A stretch of 64,000 nucleotides of DNA from Enterovibrio baiacu. Its GTDB lineage: Bacteria > Pseudomonadota > Gammaproteobacteria > Enterobacterales > Vibrionaceae. How positions within the stretch are numbered: position 1 is the stretch's first letter; each line of letters starts with the position of its first letter. The stretch covers positions 434,001 to 498,000 of the forward strand of contig NZ_SCHN01000006.1 of the NCBI RefSeq assembly GCF_004120195.1. Reading direction: 5' to 3'. Positions 8,794 to 18,262 of the stretch are shown here, one piece after another. Position numbers and translations under genes: made by a program. A model generated the notes under the pieces. That model saw only the letters and a list, made by a program, of their open reading frames with translations, did no database searches and was not told the origin of the DNA.

Positions 8794-9136
8794 ATAAGTT
8801 TTCCTGATCGGCTAACGCTTTGTATTCAGAGGCCGTGCCCTGAAGCATTGACGTTAGTCGAGGAAGCTGCTCGTGCACCCACGATTCCTGCCCAAGCTTC
8901 ACGCGTGATTCACATTCACGGGCTAGCTCTGCCAATTCATCAGCGCCAAAGCTGGCAGCACTGCTTTTAATCGCATGGCTGATTTCACGAACTTGGTTCG
9001 TACTTGGCGTTTCTGCGAGTTGATCATAATAACGGCTAAGCTCATCGCTAAAGACAACGAGCAGGCTTGAAACCGTTTCTTCGCCAACTTCAACAGCCAA
9101 TCGCCGTAATGTTTCATGATTCACTGTCGTCGCCAT
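8786..9136 (-). CDS. luxU: quorum-sensing phosphorelay protein LuxU (Hpt)
   Basis: Histidine phosphotransfer protein that passes phosphate from the hybrid sensor kinases (LuxN/LuxPQ/CqsS class) to LuxO. The chosen ATG (MATTVNHETLRR) gives 116 aa and has AAAGGAAC as ribosome binding site; an upstream in-frame ATG would add 11 residues lacking homology. The Hpt signature ISHAIKSSAASFGA marks His54 as predicted phospho-acceptor. It begins 2 bases after the luxO stop, so the two are co-transcribed. Cytoplasmic helical bundle. Confidence 0.94.
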   Translation of the reverse strand: MATTVNHETLRRLAVEVGEETVSSLLVVFSDELSRYYDQLAETPSTNQVREISHAIKSSAASFGADELAELARECESRVKLGQESWVHEQLPRLTSMLQGTASEYKALADQENLFN

Positions 9137-9138
9137 AC

Positions 9139-10596
9139 CTAGTTCCTTTTTTCTTGTGATTCTTGCCAACTCTGCAGTTTGCGGTAAATGGTTGATGGGC
9201 TCACTTCCAACAAGCCGGCGGCTTGTGGAATGTTGCCATCACAGGCATCTATCGCAATCTGGATTGCACGTTTCTCAGTAAGCCAAAGTGGCTCAATGTC
9301 GGCTTTGGTCACCGGCCCTTGCTTTAATAACAGGGCCGAATTAACCGCAACATTGTTGTCGTGAGCGGGTGCAATCGTCGATTCGGCGTTACTTCTCACG
9401 AAAGGAGATGCAATTTTGACACCAGAAACGTTAGAAAGCGGTGGAGGAAGCATTTCTTCTGTGACTTCTCGAGCATTGTGAAGCACAACAATGTTCCGAA
9501 TCACGTTCTGAAGTTGGCGCACATTGCCCGGCCAATCATAAGTCAGCAGGCGTTGTGTCACCTCCTCATTGAATTCGCGGAAATCCTTCCCTTCCTCCAT
9601 GGCGAACATGACCAACAAAGATTGTGCAATCTCAACAACGTCAGCGCCGCGTTCACGCAGTGGTGGCAACGAAAGGGGAATGACGTGGAGGCGATAGTAA
9701 AGATCTTCACGGAAATTGCCTTCTACCACTTCTTTCCAAGGGTCGCGATTCGTCGCGCAAATAAAGCGCACATCAACTTGTTTAACCTTGGATGAACCTA
9801 CCTTCTGGAACGTACCCGTTTGAATAAAACGCAATAACTTGGATTGAAGATCCAAATCCATTTCGCAGATTTCATCGAGGAATAAGGTACCGCCATCGGC
9901 CATTTCAGCCGCACCTTCACGCTCTGCAGCTGCACCCGTAAACGCCCCTTTCACATGACCAAACAACTCACTCTCGATGAGATCTTTAGGAATGGCAGCA
10001 CAGTTAATCGCAACAAACGGATGCTTCGCTCTCGCACTCGCCGCATGAACCGCTTCGGCACACACTTCTTTGCCTGTGCCGCTCTCACCGGTGATAAAGA
10101 CGGTTGCTTTACTCGGTGCGGCAGAGTCAATAACGCGATAAACAGCCTGCATTGGCACACTTCGGCCAATAAAGCCGTAGTAAGCACCTTCCGGTTTATT
10201 GCTGTCGACAATGCTCTTCGGTTTAAGCGCTTTGTTGACCGTGACACGCAGCAGATCGGCTTCACAAGGCTTGATCAAAAAGTCGCTTGCGCCATAGCGC
10301 AGCGCTTCCACCGCAGCATCAATCGAACCATGCGCGGTCATGATCACGACAGGAATGTCTGGTTGGTGTTTACGGATTTCCGCTAACACTTCAAAACCAG
10401 AAATATCAGGCAGACGAAGGTCAAGCAATATCAGGGCGAACTGATGCCCCGCAGCAAAATGCTCGATGGCTTGTTGGCCTGTGCTTGCTATCTCGACATC
10501 AACGTCGAGTGGATTTAGATAGGACTTATACAGTGCAGCGACAGAGGCGGTATCTTCCACCATCAAGATTCGCTTTTTAGCGCCAGATTCTTGCAT
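9139..10596 (-). CDS. luxO: quorum-sensing sigma-54 response regulator LuxO
   Basis: NtrC-type response regulator of 485 aa that at low cell density activates Qrr small-RNA genes with sigma-54. The REC domain (about 8-120) has [10 protein letters not shown] with phospho-acceptor Asp59. The AAA+ domain carries GESGTGKE (Walker A), [15 protein letters not shown] with the sigma-54-contacting GAFTGA loop, and [12 protein letters not shown] (Walker B). The C-terminal Fis-type HTH is [19 protein letters not shown]. It is divergent from the Qrr1 RNA, with LuxO-type sites between them, and is followed by luxU. This arrangement is the family hallmark of Vibrionaceae. Confidence 0.97.
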   Translation of the reverse strand: MQESGAKKRILMVEDTASVAALYKSYLNPLDVDVEIASTGQQAIEHFAAGHQFALILLDLRLPDISGFEVLAEIRKHQPDIPVVIMTAHGSIDAAVEALRYGASDFLIKPCEADLLRVTVNKALKPKSIVDSNKPEGAYYGFIGRSVPMQAVYRVIDSAAPSKATVFITGESGTGKEVCAEAVHAASARAKHPFVAINCAAIPKDLIESELFGHVKGAFTGAAAEREGAAEMADGGTLFLDEICEMDLDLQSKLLRFIQTGTFQKVGSSKVKQVDVRFICATNRDPWKEVVEGNFREDLYYRLHVIPLSLPPLRERGADVVEIAQSLLVMFAMEEGKDFREFNEEVTQRLLTYDWPGNVRQLQNVIRNIVVLHNAREVTEEMLPPPLSNVSGVKIASPFVRSNAESTIAPAHDNNVAVNSALLLKQGPVTKADIEPLWLTEKRAIQIAIDACDGNIPQAAGLLEVSPSTIYRKLQSWQESQEKRN

Positions 10597-10694
10597 TCGA
10601 TCCTCGGCTTAGATCCCTAAAACTGTTTCTACTATTCAAAATACTGCCCAAGTATAACGCTGATTTTTTTTTGCGACCTTGTTTTGGGTGCGTT

Positions 10695-10724
10695 TTGCAT
10701 TGCAAATTGCAAAAGGTTTTGCAA
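10695..10724. promoter_or_regulatory. LuxO binding sites between luxO and qrr1
   Basis: Overlapping TTGCA/TGCAA palindromes: TTGCAAATTGCAA at 10700-10712 matches the known LuxO consensus TTGCAWWWTGCAA. A second perfect inverted repeat, TTGCAAAA-GG-TTTTGCAA, lies at 10707-10724. They lie about 50-80 bases upstream of the sigma-54 promoter, the usual enhancer position for activating qrr1 and for LuxO autoregulation. Confidence 0.85.
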
Positions 10725-10775
10725 AGAAATGAACAAAATCCTCAATATATTGACTGATTATTGGATTTTCAAAGC

Positions 10776-10790
10776 TGGCACGGTATGTGC
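10776..10790 (+). promoter_or_regulatory. sigma-54 promoter of qrr1
   Basis: TGGCACGGTATGTGC fits the -24/-12 consensus, with GG at 10777-10778 and GC at 10789-10790. It places transcription start about 12 bases downstream, at the TGACCC that opens the Qrr RNA. Confidence 0.9.
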
Positions 10791-10801
10791 TTTATATACA
10801 T

Positions 10802-10898
10802 TGACCCTTCGGGGTCACCTAGCCAACTGACGTTGTTTGTGAGCACTTCGTTCACTGAAACAAGATAGCCAACCGAATGCTTTACGGTTGGCTTTTTT
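10802..10898 (+). ncRNA. qrr1: Qrr1 quorum-regulatory small RNA
   Basis: Hfq-dependent trans-acting sRNA that at low cell density represses the master regulator mRNA (luxR/hapR type) and activates aphA in vibrios. The family core GGTCACCTAGCCAACTGACG (10814-10833) is present, preceded by a compact 5' hairpin TGACCC-TTCG-GGGTCA. It ends in the terminator AGCCAACCG...CGGTTGGCT with a long T run. The location between luxO and uvrB, the sigma-54 promoter and the LuxO sites all agree. The start is inferred from promoter spacing, within about 2 bases. Confidence 0.95.
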
Positions 10899-10899
10899 T

Positions 10900-12924
10900 T
10901 TAGCTGTTTTGAATAAACAAATTCCGCAACGTCGCTATTTCATCACGCAGTGATGCCGCCGTTTCAAACTCCAAATTCTGTGCAGCTTCGTACATCTTGC
11001 CTTCTAGCAACTGAATCTGCGCGTCGATTTGTTGTGGTGACTTGGTGCTGTATTCCGCATCCGCCTCTGCAACGGCTTTCAAGTTTGTGCTGACTTTTGG
11101 CTTGTGCGACTTACGCTTGCCGCCCATTTCCATCACATCCATGATCTTCTTGTTCAAGCGTTGTGGCGTAATGCCATGCTCTTCATTATACGCTTCCTGC
11201 TTAGCGCGACGACGCTCGGTTTCGTCAATGGCTTTGCGCATTGAACCGGTAATGTTGTCACCATAGAGTATGGCTTTACCGTTTAAGTTCCTTGCCGCAC
11301 GACCAATCGTCTGAATCAATGAACGCTCAGAACGCAAGAAGCCTTCTTTGTCAGCATCCAAAATCGCCACCAAAGAGACTTCTGGCATGTCCAAGCCCTC
11401 ACGAAGCAAGTTAATACCCACCAAGACATCAAACTCACCCAGGCGTAAATCGCGAATGATTTCGACACGTTCAACGGTATCAATGTCCGAGTGCAGATAG
11501 CGTACACGAACACCATGTTCTTCAAGGTATTCGGTCAAATCTTCCGCCATGCGCTTGGTCAGCGTTGTGACCAATACGCGTTCGTTAATTTTCTCTCGAA
11601 TTCGGATCTCTGACAGCAGATCATCCACCTGAGTTGCCACAGGACGAACTTCAATCAATGGGTCAAGCAAGCCTGTTGGGCGCACGACCTGATCGGCAAC
11701 CTCGCCATCTGATTTTTCGATCTCATATTTCCCAGGCGTTGCAGACACATAAATGCTCTGAGGCGCAAGCGCTTCAAATTCGTCAAACTTCATTGGACGA
11801 TTGTCGAGAGCGGATGGAAGACGGAACCCATACTCCACCAGCGTTTCTTTGCGCGATCGGTCGCCTTTGTACATCGCGCCAATTTGCGGCACGGTCACAT
11901 GCGATTCATCAATGATCAGCAAGCCATCAGAGGGTAAGTAGTCGAACAAGGTCGGAGGCGGCTCGCCATTCGCGCGACCGCTCAAATAGCGCGAGTAGTT
12001 TTCGATGCCAGAGCAATACCCCAGCTCCGTCATCATTTCGATATCAAATTGCGTACGTTGCGAAATGCGCTGCTCTTCAATGAGCTTGTTGTTGTCGAGC
12101 AGGACTTTCTTGCGATCAACCAACTCTTCTTTGATGTGTTCAATCGCTTCAAGAATGCGCTCTCTCGGCGTTACGTAGTGCGTTTTTGGATAAATCGTAC
12201 AGCGCGGCAAGTTTCGTTCAGAGATTGAACCCGTGAGTGGGTCGAATATGCTGATATTTTCAACTTCGTCATCAAACAGCTCGATGCGCACAGCATCACG
12301 GTCAGATTCCGCAGGGAAAACATCAATCACTTCACCACGCACACGAAACGTACCGCGTGTGAAGGCTTGGTCATTGCGCGTGTACTGTATCTCTGCCAAG
12401 CGGCGCAATATGCTGCGCTGGTCAATCACATCACCACGGCGCAAGTGCAACATCATCTTTAAGTAAGAATCAGGATCACCCAAACCATAAATCGCAGAAA
12501 CCGAAGCAACAATAATGACATCGCGTCTTTCCAAGAGCGCTTTGGTCGCCGACAGACGCATCTGTTCGACATACTCATTAATTGACGCATCTTTTTCGAT
12601 GAAGGTATCGGTGGAAGCGACATAGGCTTCAGGCTGGTAGTAATCGTAGTAGGACACGAAATACTCGACGGCGTTCTCCGGGAAAAACTCTCGCATCTCA
12701 CCGTACAGCTGCGCTGCCAAGGTTTTATTGGGTGCCATGATCATGGTCGGCCTGTCAGCCGTCGCAATCACATTCGCGATGGTATATGTCTTACCTGACC
12801 CCGTTACCCCCAATAGCGTTTGGTGCGCGAGACCGGAGTCTAAGCCATCGAGAAGTTGGTTAATGGCCGTCGGCTGATCACCTGAGGGTTTAAATGGGGA
12901 ATGCAGTTTGAAGGTCTTGCCCAT
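10900..12924 (-). CDS. uvrB: excinuclease ABC subunit B
   Basis: DNA-damage recognition helicase of nucleotide excision repair, working with UvrA and UvrC. The 674-aa length matches E. coli (673). Seen are Walker A GVTGSGKT, the beta-hairpin [10 protein letters not shown] that inserts between strands, the Walker B IDESHVT, helicase motif [11 protein letters not shown] and the C-terminal UVR motif ([20 protein letters not shown]) that binds UvrC. Its stop codon abuts the T run of the convergent Qrr1 terminator. I looked for a LexA box upstream and found none that convinces. Confidence 0.98.
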   Translation of the reverse strand: MGKTFKLHSPFKPSGDQPTAINQLLDGLDSGLAHQTLLGVTGSGKTYTIANVIATADRPTMIMAPNKTLAAQLYGEMREFFPENAVEYFVSYYDYYQPEAYVASTDTFIEKDASINEYVEQMRLSATKALLERRDVIIVASVSAIYGLGDPDSYLKMMLHLRRGDVIDQRSILRRLAEIQYTRNDQAFTRGTFRVRGEVIDVFPAESDRDAVRIELFDDEVENISIFDPLTGSISERNLPRCTIYPKTHYVTPRERILEAIEHIKEELVDRKKVLLDNNKLIEEQRISQRTQFDIEMMTELGYCSGIENYSRYLSGRANGEPPPTLFDYLPSDGLLIIDESHVTVPQIGAMYKGDRSRKETLVEYGFRLPSALDNRPMKFDEFEALAPQSIYVSATPGKYEIEKSDGEVADQVVRPTGLLDPLIEVRPVATQVDDLLSEIRIREKINERVLVTTLTKRMAEDLTEYLEEHGVRVRYLHSDIDTVERVEIIRDLRLGEFDVLVGINLLREGLDMPEVSLVAILDADKEGFLRSERSLIQTIGRAARNLNGKAILYGDNITGSMRKAIDETERRRAKQEAYNEEHGITPQRLNKKIMDVMEMGGKRKSHKPKVSTNLKAVAEADAEYSTKSPQQIDAQIQLLEGKMYEAAQNLEFETAASLRDEIATLRNLFIQNS

Positions 12925-13117
12925 GACGCGTCCGTGACAATGATTACCAAACCTCTCATTTTGCGCCCTCGCTGAGGTAAGTCAACTGACAAAGCCAGCA
13001 AGTGCATCAACGGCTTCGCTTTTTCCCCTCCCTCGCCTTTATTGACATATTTTTTTTACCAAGGATGATCCAAATATCTCGCGCATACGTAGCGCATCAG
13101 TGTTGAGGAAAATAAAA

Positions 13118-13846
13118 ATGAAAAAAGTCGCACTCGTGACAGGCGGTTCAGCAGGCATTGGTCTCGCCATTGTCGAAGGCTTCATTGAAGAAGGGTACGT
13201 CGTGTATAACGCCGATCGCCAAGAAGGCCCAAAAGGACATTGGCTGGCATGTGACGTAACAGATGCGGCGGCCGTTCAACACGCGGTGACGACCCTATTG
13301 GACAACGAAGGCCAAGTTGATGCACTCGTGTGCAACGCGGGGATTCACTTCAGTTCGACCATTGAAAACACCGAAGAAGCTGATTTGGACCGCGTGTTAG
13401 ACATCAATGTTAAAGGCGCATATCACGCTATTCGCGCATGCCTTCCAGCGATGAAAGTGGCTGAAAAAGGTAGCATTGTTTTGCTCGGGTCAGATCAGTG
13501 TACCGTGGCGAAACCTAACTCTTTTGCCTACAACTTAAGTAAGCACGCAATCGCATCAATGGCGAAAACAACCGCCATTGATTACGCCAAATATAATATT
13601 CGCGCCAATGCAGTATGCGCTGGCACAACGGAAACGCCGCTTTACCACAATGCAATAAATGCTTACTGCGCACGGTCTGGTGCAGATAAAGCAGAAATAC
13701 ATAAAGAAGAAGGCAAACTTCAACCATTAGGGCGAATTGCTCAACCAGAAGAGATTGCCCACTTGGTTGTATTCTTGGCCAGTGATAAAGCCAGCTTTAT
13801 TACGGGCAGTTTACATGCCGCAGACGGCGGCTATACGGCACAATAA
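13118..13846 (+). CDS. short-chain dehydrogenase/reductase (sugar-acid cassette)
   Basis: NAD(P)-dependent SDR of 242 aa. The start at 13118 (MKKVALVTGGSAGIG) has TTGAGGA upstream; the longer reading from 13100 lacks a site. The TGGSAGIG cofactor loop, CNAG motif (VCNAGIH) and the YNLSK active-site pair with an upstream serine are present; the C-terminal ADGGYTAQ end is classical. The next gene follows after 2 bases, and a lactonase-like amidohydrolase beside an SDR suggests oxidation of a sugar or deoxy-sugar acid. The substrate is not deducible; fucose- or rhamnose-type pathways are candidates. Confidence 0.85.
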   Translation: MKKVALVTGGSAGIGLAIVEGFIEEGYVVYNADRQEGPKGHWLACDVTDAAAVQHAVTTLLDNEGQVDALVCNAGIHFSSTIENTEEADLDRVLDINVKGAYHAIRACLPAMKVAEKGSIVLLGSDQCTVAKPNSFAYNLSKHAIASMAKTTAIDYAKYNIRANAVCAGTTETPLYHNAINAYCARSGADKAEIHKEEGKLQPLGRIAQPEEIAHLVVFLASDKASFITGSLHAADGGYTAQ

Positions 13847-13848
13847 TA

Positions 13849-14694
13849 ATGCGAATAATTGACGCTCATCTCCATCTTATTGATTTACAGCGTGGGAAAT
13901 ACGGTTGGCTTAGGGCGGGAAATCCGCCTCATTGGGCCGACAAGGACACCCTCTGTCGTGATTGGTGTGAATCCGATTTGATCTTAAACGACGGTCACAA
14001 GATCGAAGGATTTCTTCACGTGGAAGCGGGCTTTGACAATGACGCCCCTTGGCGTGAGATTGCGTGGTTGGAAGAAACAGTACGCGCACCTTTTCGAAGC
14101 ATCGGCTGTGTCGACCTGACGTTATCGCCAGACGCGTTCACCCAACACCTAGCGAAATTGCGGCGTCACAAATCAGTGGCTGGTGTTCGCCACATACTCG
14201 ATGAAGATGCAGCACAATTACTCCGAGACCCGCAAGTTATCAGCAACCTTCGCGTGATCGCTGATGCCGCACTGATTTTTGAGGCACAGTTTGACGGCGC
14301 TGATTCCAACGCAATGGATGCCTTTCTGTCTCTTTGCAATGAAACCCCCAAACTGCGTATTGCTTACAGCCATGCTGGTTTCCCACCAGAAAACGACAGT
14401 GAGCAATGGGCTAAGAATCTCCAAAGTCTCGCCATTCAACCTAACGTGTATGTCAAAGCCTCTGGCTGGGAGATGACAAACCGCACGTATTCAGTAGAAG
14501 CCGTGGCTAACCGCGTCACAGAACTGATGAATTGGTTTGGCGAAGACAAAGTCATGCTCGCGAGCAATTTCCCGCTCAGCGAACTGCGCATGGCATATAA
14601 AGATGTGTGGCAGGAATATGCTTCTTTGCCATTCACAAAAGAAGTGATGGAGAAACTCTGCTTTGCCAATGCTCGACAGTTTTATCGGTTCTAA
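13849..14694 (+). CDS. amidohydrolase-2 family, probable sugar lactonase
   Basis: Metal-dependent TIM-barrel hydrolase of 281 aa resembling COG3618 sugar lactonases (for example L-fuconolactonase). The N-terminal DAHLHLIDL gives the HxH metal motif; the C-terminal GEDKVMLASNFPLSEL matches the conserved barrel-end segment of the family. It starts 2 bases after the SDR stop, so it is coupled. If the SDR oxidises an aldose to a lactone, this enzyme would open it to the aldonate. Other PF04909 members are decarboxylases, so the lactonase call is from sequence pattern plus context. Confidence 0.78.
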   Translation: MRIIDAHLHLIDLQRGKYGWLRAGNPPHWADKDTLCRDWCESDLILNDGHKIEGFLHVEAGFDNDAPWREIAWLEETVRAPFRSIGCVDLTLSPDAFTQHLAKLRRHKSVAGVRHILDEDAAQLLRDPQVISNLRVIADAALIFEAQFDGADSNAMDAFLSLCNETPKLRIAYSHAGFPPENDSEQWAKNLQSLAIQPNVYVKASGWEMTNRTYSVEAVANRVTELMNWFGEDKVMLASNFPLSELRMAYKDVWQEYASLPFTKEVMEKLCFANARQFYRF

Positions 14695-14734
14695 TTCAGA
14701 CTGCATCAATCCGACGGTTTCGCCACATTAAACA

Positions 14735-14765
14735 AAAAGCCCCCGCCAAATTGGCAGGGGCTTTC
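14735..14765. terminator. bidirectional terminator between convergent sugar-acid genes
   Basis: AAAGCCCC(C)GCC / TGGCAGGGGCTTT stem with a short AAAT loop between the plus-strand pair and the minus-strand pair. Confidence 0.8.
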
Positions 14766-14799
14766 AATATTGAGCACGGCGTAATGAGTGCGACCAAAC

Positions 14800-15975
14800 C
14801 TATTTGATCGTCAACCTTGGCGAACGCATGACAATCTCATCGTTCAACTCAATGCCAATGCCCGGCGCCTCAGAAACTTCAAAGAAGCCATTCTTCGGCT
14901 GCGGATCTTGAAGGCACAATTCACGGTTCCACGATTTAATCGCATAGGTGTGGTGCTCGTGAATCAAGAAGTTAGGAATGGCCGTTTCAAGGTGCAATGA
15001 CGCCGCCGTTGCCACAGGGCCACCGCATACGTGAGCTTGAATGCGAACATCAAAGATATCGGCGTAATCACACACTTTTTTGGTTTCTGTGAAACCACCA
15101 CAGAGACCAATGTCTGGCTGCAACACATCGACACTTTGGTCTTCAAGATATGGACGCACCTGCCAGCGGTTGTAAAGGCGCTCGCCCCCCGCAATCGGTA
15201 CATTGACCTTGTCTGCCACTTTCGCATGCAATGAGTGGTTGAGGTAATTCACGGGCTCTTCGTAGTACATGCAGTCAAATTCTTCTGCAATCGCACCCAA
15301 CTGAATCGCCGTTGTTGCACCTGGTAAGCTATGGCATTCGAAGATGATGTCGACTTCATCGCCCACGGCGTCACGAATGGCTTTCATTCGCGCTCTGTAA
15401 AGTTTCATTTCGGCGCGCGAGATAATCTTCGTGCGTTCGTAGTAGGTGTTTCCATCTTTGTCGTACATGATCGGATCAACTTTCACCGCGTCATAGCCTT
15501 CAGCAACAGCTTTTAATGCCGCTTCCGCGTATTCTTCTGGCTTTGAAAGCGCTTTGAAGTCTTTGTCCCAATCAAATTGAAGCTGAGAGGCATAGGTACG
15601 AAGCTTGTCATTCACCTTACCGCCCAAAAGTTGGTAGACAGGCAAGTTCAACGCTTTGCCTTTAATGTCCCACAACGCTGTATCAATGGCACTCATCGCG
15701 GCATAAACCACAGGTCCGCCGCCCAAACCCCAGAAGCTTTCGCGCAACATACGCGCCCAAAGCTGTTCCGTTTGGAAAGGGTCATGGCCAATTAAGAAGG
15801 CCTCTGCCATTTCTTTGATCATGTGTGCAGCTGCACTGTGGCCAAGATCGTAAGCCAAACCCGCTTCACCGACGCCACTGATCCCTTCGTCAGTATGAAT
15901 GCGCACAAACACCGGATTCCACGGTGGGCGCTCTGGACAATGGATATCAAACACTTCTACTGACGTGACTTTCAT
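14800..15975 (-). CDS. enolase-superfamily acid-sugar dehydratase (mandelate racemase type)
   Basis: Mg-dependent enolase-superfamily protein of 391 aa. The capping domain (about 1-120) is followed by a barrel with the catalytic/metal segments YDAVKVDPIM, IIFECHSLPG, YYEEPVN and AGGERLYNRW, and a His in QAHVCGGPVATAASLH. This matches acid-sugar dehydratases of the galactonate/rhamnonate/fuconate type, which remove water from an aldonate to make a 2-keto-3-deoxy acid. Start ATG with AAGGAGAG upstream. It follows the class II aldolase by 66 bases. Exact substrate unknown. Confidence 0.8.
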   Translation of the reverse strand: MKVTSVEVFDIHCPERPPWNPVFVRIHTDEGISGVGEAGLAYDLGHSAAAHMIKEMAEAFLIGHDPFQTEQLWARMLRESFWGLGGGPVVYAAMSAIDTALWDIKGKALNLPVYQLLGGKVNDKLRTYASQLQFDWDKDFKALSKPEEYAEAALKAVAEGYDAVKVDPIMYDKDGNTYYERTKIISRAEMKLYRARMKAIRDAVGDEVDIIFECHSLPGATTAIQLGAIAEEFDCMYYEEPVNYLNHSLHAKVADKVNVPIAGGERLYNRWQVRPYLEDQSVDVLQPDIGLCGGFTETKKVCDYADIFDVRIQAHVCGGPVATAASLHLETAIPNFLIHEHHTYAIKSWNRELCLQDPQPKNGFFEVSEAPGIGIELNDEIVMRSPRLTIK

Positions 15976-16014
15976 TTATTCTCTCCTTGAATTCGTCAAT
16001 TTCTAGACCCGCGC

Positions 16015-16036
16015 ACCCTCAGGTTGTTTGGGTATA
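16015..16036. repeat. end of a dispersed intergenic element (CCCAA...CCT type)
   Basis: CCTCAGGTTGTTTGGGTATAG lies between the aldolase and the dehydratase gene. Its reverse complement matches the left ends of the elements at 40274 and 44828 (TATACCCAAG.GACCTCA). Only one end is present here, so this is a solo fragment. Confidence 0.45.
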
Positions 16037-16041
16037 GATTG

Positions 16042-16815
16042 TTATTCCATAAAGCTTGGGTCGAGTCGCCATGCTTTGCGCAGTAAAGAAGGCCAAGCTT
16101 TTTGCCCTCCCGTCGTCCCAGAATGCACGACTTTTGCTTGTGCAAAGATATTGTCTTGAATGGATTGCGGCACCGCGACCACATCTTGACCCGCGGCTTG
16201 AAGCATCAACTGTACTTCACACGCTCGTTGCATGTCATAAAAGCGCATGAAGGCATCCCCCACCGAGGGCCCTAACGTGAGTCCGCCATGGTTGACCAAC
16301 AGCATATGGTTGGTGTCGCCTAAATCATTTTGAAGTCGTTTTCTTTCGGCATCGTTAACCGCCAAGCCTTCATACGCATGGTAAGACAACGACGGCAGGG
16401 AAAACATCGAATATTGGCTAAGCGGCTTTAACCCGTCTTTCTGTGTCGCGACCGCGATGGTTTCGTTTGTGTGTAGATGAATCACACAGTGAGCATCGGG
16501 ACGTGCTTCGTGAATCGCACTGTGAATCGTGAAACCTGCCGGGTTAATGTTAAAAGGCGTGTCATCAAGAATGTTGCCGTCTAAATCCACTTTCACAAGG
16601 TTTGATGCGGTCACTTCATCAAATGCAACGCCAAACGCATTAACGAGGTAAGTGTCCGTATCAGGAATACGTAAAGAAAGGTGGGTATAGATGAGATCTC
16701 CCCACCCCATATCCGCGACAAGGCGGTAACACGCAGCCAAGTCGACACGCTGCTGCCATTCAACATCACTGACTTTCCCTTTGAGGGCTAATTTAGGTAG
16801 GGCTTCCACAATCAT
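16042..16815 (-). CDS. class II aldolase/adducin family protein
   Basis: Zn-dependent class II aldolase/adducin fold, 257 aa from the ATG at 16815. Visible are the early YTHLSLR histidine segment, the HLHTNETIAVA histidine pair and the NHGGLTLG motif of the family. Family members cleave sugar phosphates such as fuculose-1-phosphate or act as epimerases or dehydratases; many of this long type are uncharacterised. Homologues usually begin near LPKLALKGKVSD, which supports this start; a GTG at 16893 would add 26 residues. It is upstream of, and probably co-transcribed with, the dehydratase. Confidence 0.78.
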   Translation of the reverse strand: MIVEALPKLALKGKVSDVEWQQRVDLAACYRLVADMGWGDLIYTHLSLRIPDTDTYLVNAFGVAFDEVTASNLVKVDLDGNILDDTPFNINPAGFTIHSAIHEARPDAHCVIHLHTNETIAVATQKDGLKPLSQYSMFSLPSLSYHAYEGLAVNDAERKRLQNDLGDTNHMLLVNHGGLTLGPSVGDAFMRFYDMQRACEVQLMLQAAGQDVVAVPQSIQDNIFAQAKVVHSGTTGGQKAWPSLLRKAWRLDPSFME

Positions 16816-17700
16816 GTCCTTTTGTTTGCGCGTACTGTCTGTTTGTTTAAGTATTTTCTGGTTGTGTATGCATAGTTGCTTGGCTTCTTTCACCTTGCTT
16901 CTATCACTTAGCTTCTACTACTTGGCCAAGTGCTGCAAATCAACACGCAAAAAAATGGAACAGGGTTGATTAACAAGAAAGAAGATAGGTGAAAGAGAAA
17001 GAGGTTAGAGACCTCTTTGTTGATCCTTTCATCACTTTAAAAGAGAGCTGCCATGTGTACAACTCCATTTTGTAATGAAAAGGATCCGTTGGTTACATAG
17101 GTGTTGCAACATGCTGTGTGATCGGGGCTTTTCCACATAACAAAGAGAAAGACAACTGAAAGGCTCACGAACGGCCTTCGCTATTTAGGGGATAAATGCC
17201 GTGATTAACATAGTTATCCACAGAATTTGTGGGTAACCTTTGCCAAGCCAGAAACTAAAAGCACTCATCAAAGTCAATCCATTTTTAAATCAAAGTCACT
17301 GAAATAGAGCTATCACACATCAAAACAGGCAATGAGAGCTGCATCACAAAGTTTTCTCTCGCCGATTATCAGGGAAATTCACCCAAAAGAGCCACGTTGA
17401 CAAATCTCCCGCTATGCAGGCGTTCGTTTTTTAACCAATCTAAGTCTTTCCGTTTTTACCTAGCCTCAATATGGCAAATGAGCGTGCGCCCAAAGTGCAA
17501 AGATAACGCAAAGGTTATTGCCTCTGTTTCCATCCCTTCGAAAGAAATTGTGCACCATCAGCACACCCAGAATTATTTCTATGCCGAGTGATCCAAAAGA
17601 AAATTCGCCCCATATTGCGTCGACAGAACAAAAAAACAGCCAAGTCTGATCGCCGAATAATCAGATGATTTAAAAACAGCAAAATGTGCTGTTTCTGGTG
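16816..17700. other. gene-poor intergenic stretch before the tRNA-Asn array
   Basis: Roughly 880 bases without a convincing gene. Short frames of up to 64 codons lack ribosome binding sites and protein character. It holds the aldolase promoter (minus), a DnaA-box-like palindrome at 17214-17236 and, at its right edge, the tRNA promoter. There is no terminator-like hairpin with a T run that would suggest a further small RNA. Confidence 0.4.
17214..17236. promoter_or_regulatory. inverted pair of DnaA-box-like 9-mers
   Basis: TTATCCACA (perfect strong DnaA box) at 17214-17222 and TGTGGGTAA at 17228-17236 (one mismatch from an inverted box) are separated by 5 bases. A further TTTTCCACA lies about 85-95 bases upstream. 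DnaA binding is plausible from the consensus; any role in replication or transcription here is inference. Confidence 0.5.
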
Positions 17701-17729
17701 TTGACAGCCATCAGGGTGATAGCTAAGAT
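17701..17729 (+). promoter_or_regulatory. sigma-70 promoter of the tRNA-Asn operon
   Basis: TTGACA at 17701-17706, a 17-base spacer and TAAGAT at 17724-17729, followed by a GC-rich CGCCCCGC discriminator typical of stringently controlled stable-RNA promoters. The first tRNA begins 20 bases later. Confidence 0.85.
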
Positions 17730-17748
17730 TCGCCCCGCTTTGAGAAAT

Positions 17749-17824
17749 TCCCCCTTAGTTCAGTCGGTAGAACGGCGGACTGTTAATCCGTATGTCGCAA
17801 GTTCAAGTCTTGCAGGGGGAGCCA
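17749..17824 (+). tRNA. tRNA-Asn(GTT), copy 1
   Basis: 76 bases including encoded CCA. Acceptor TCCCCCT pairs with AGGGGGA, and the anticodon loop CTGTTAA gives anticodon GTT. D-arm AGTTCAGTCGGT and T-arm TTCAAGTC are intact. First of four identical copies in a 257-bp tandem repeat. Confidence 0.97.
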
Positions 17825-18005
17825 CTTTTCGTGATTTGTTCGAAGAACGAGTCACTGGTTTGAGTGTATCGCTTCGCGATATGTCGCAAGCCTAGGCGGC
17901 CCCGTTAAGTCTCACAGGGAAAGCCACTTTTCGTGATTTGTTCGAAGAACGAGTCACAGGTTTGAGCATATCGCTTCGCGATGTGTGCCAAACCACACAA
18001 TCCGT

Positions 18006-18081
18006 TCCCCCTTAGTTCAGTCGGTAGAACGGCGGACTGTTAATCCGTATGTCGCAAGTTCAAGTCTTGCAGGGGGAGCCA
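18006..18081 (+). tRNA. tRNA-Asn(GTT), copy 2
   Basis: Identical in sequence to copy 1, including encoded CCA, and in the second unit of the tandem array; expected to be co-transcribed from the promoter at 17701. Confidence 0.97.
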
Positions 18082-18262
18082 CTTTTCGTGGTTTGTTTGA
18101 AGAACGAATCACGGGTTTGAGTATATCGCTTCGCGATATGTCGCAAGCCTAGGCGGCCCCGTCAAGTCTCACAGGGCGAGCCACTTTTCGTGATTGGTTC
18201 GAAGAACGAATCACCGGTTTGAGCGTATCGTTTCGCGATGTGTTACAAACCACACAATCTGT

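Noticed and set aside
12925..13117. LexA (SOS) box upstream of uvrB
   Set aside because: No CTGT-N8-ACAG-like palindrome is visible in the region between uvrB and the SDR gene.
17397..17591. 64-codon frame before the tRNA array
   Set aside because: No ribosome binding site, no recognisable character, and it lies in an AT-rich stretch where short open frames occur by chance.
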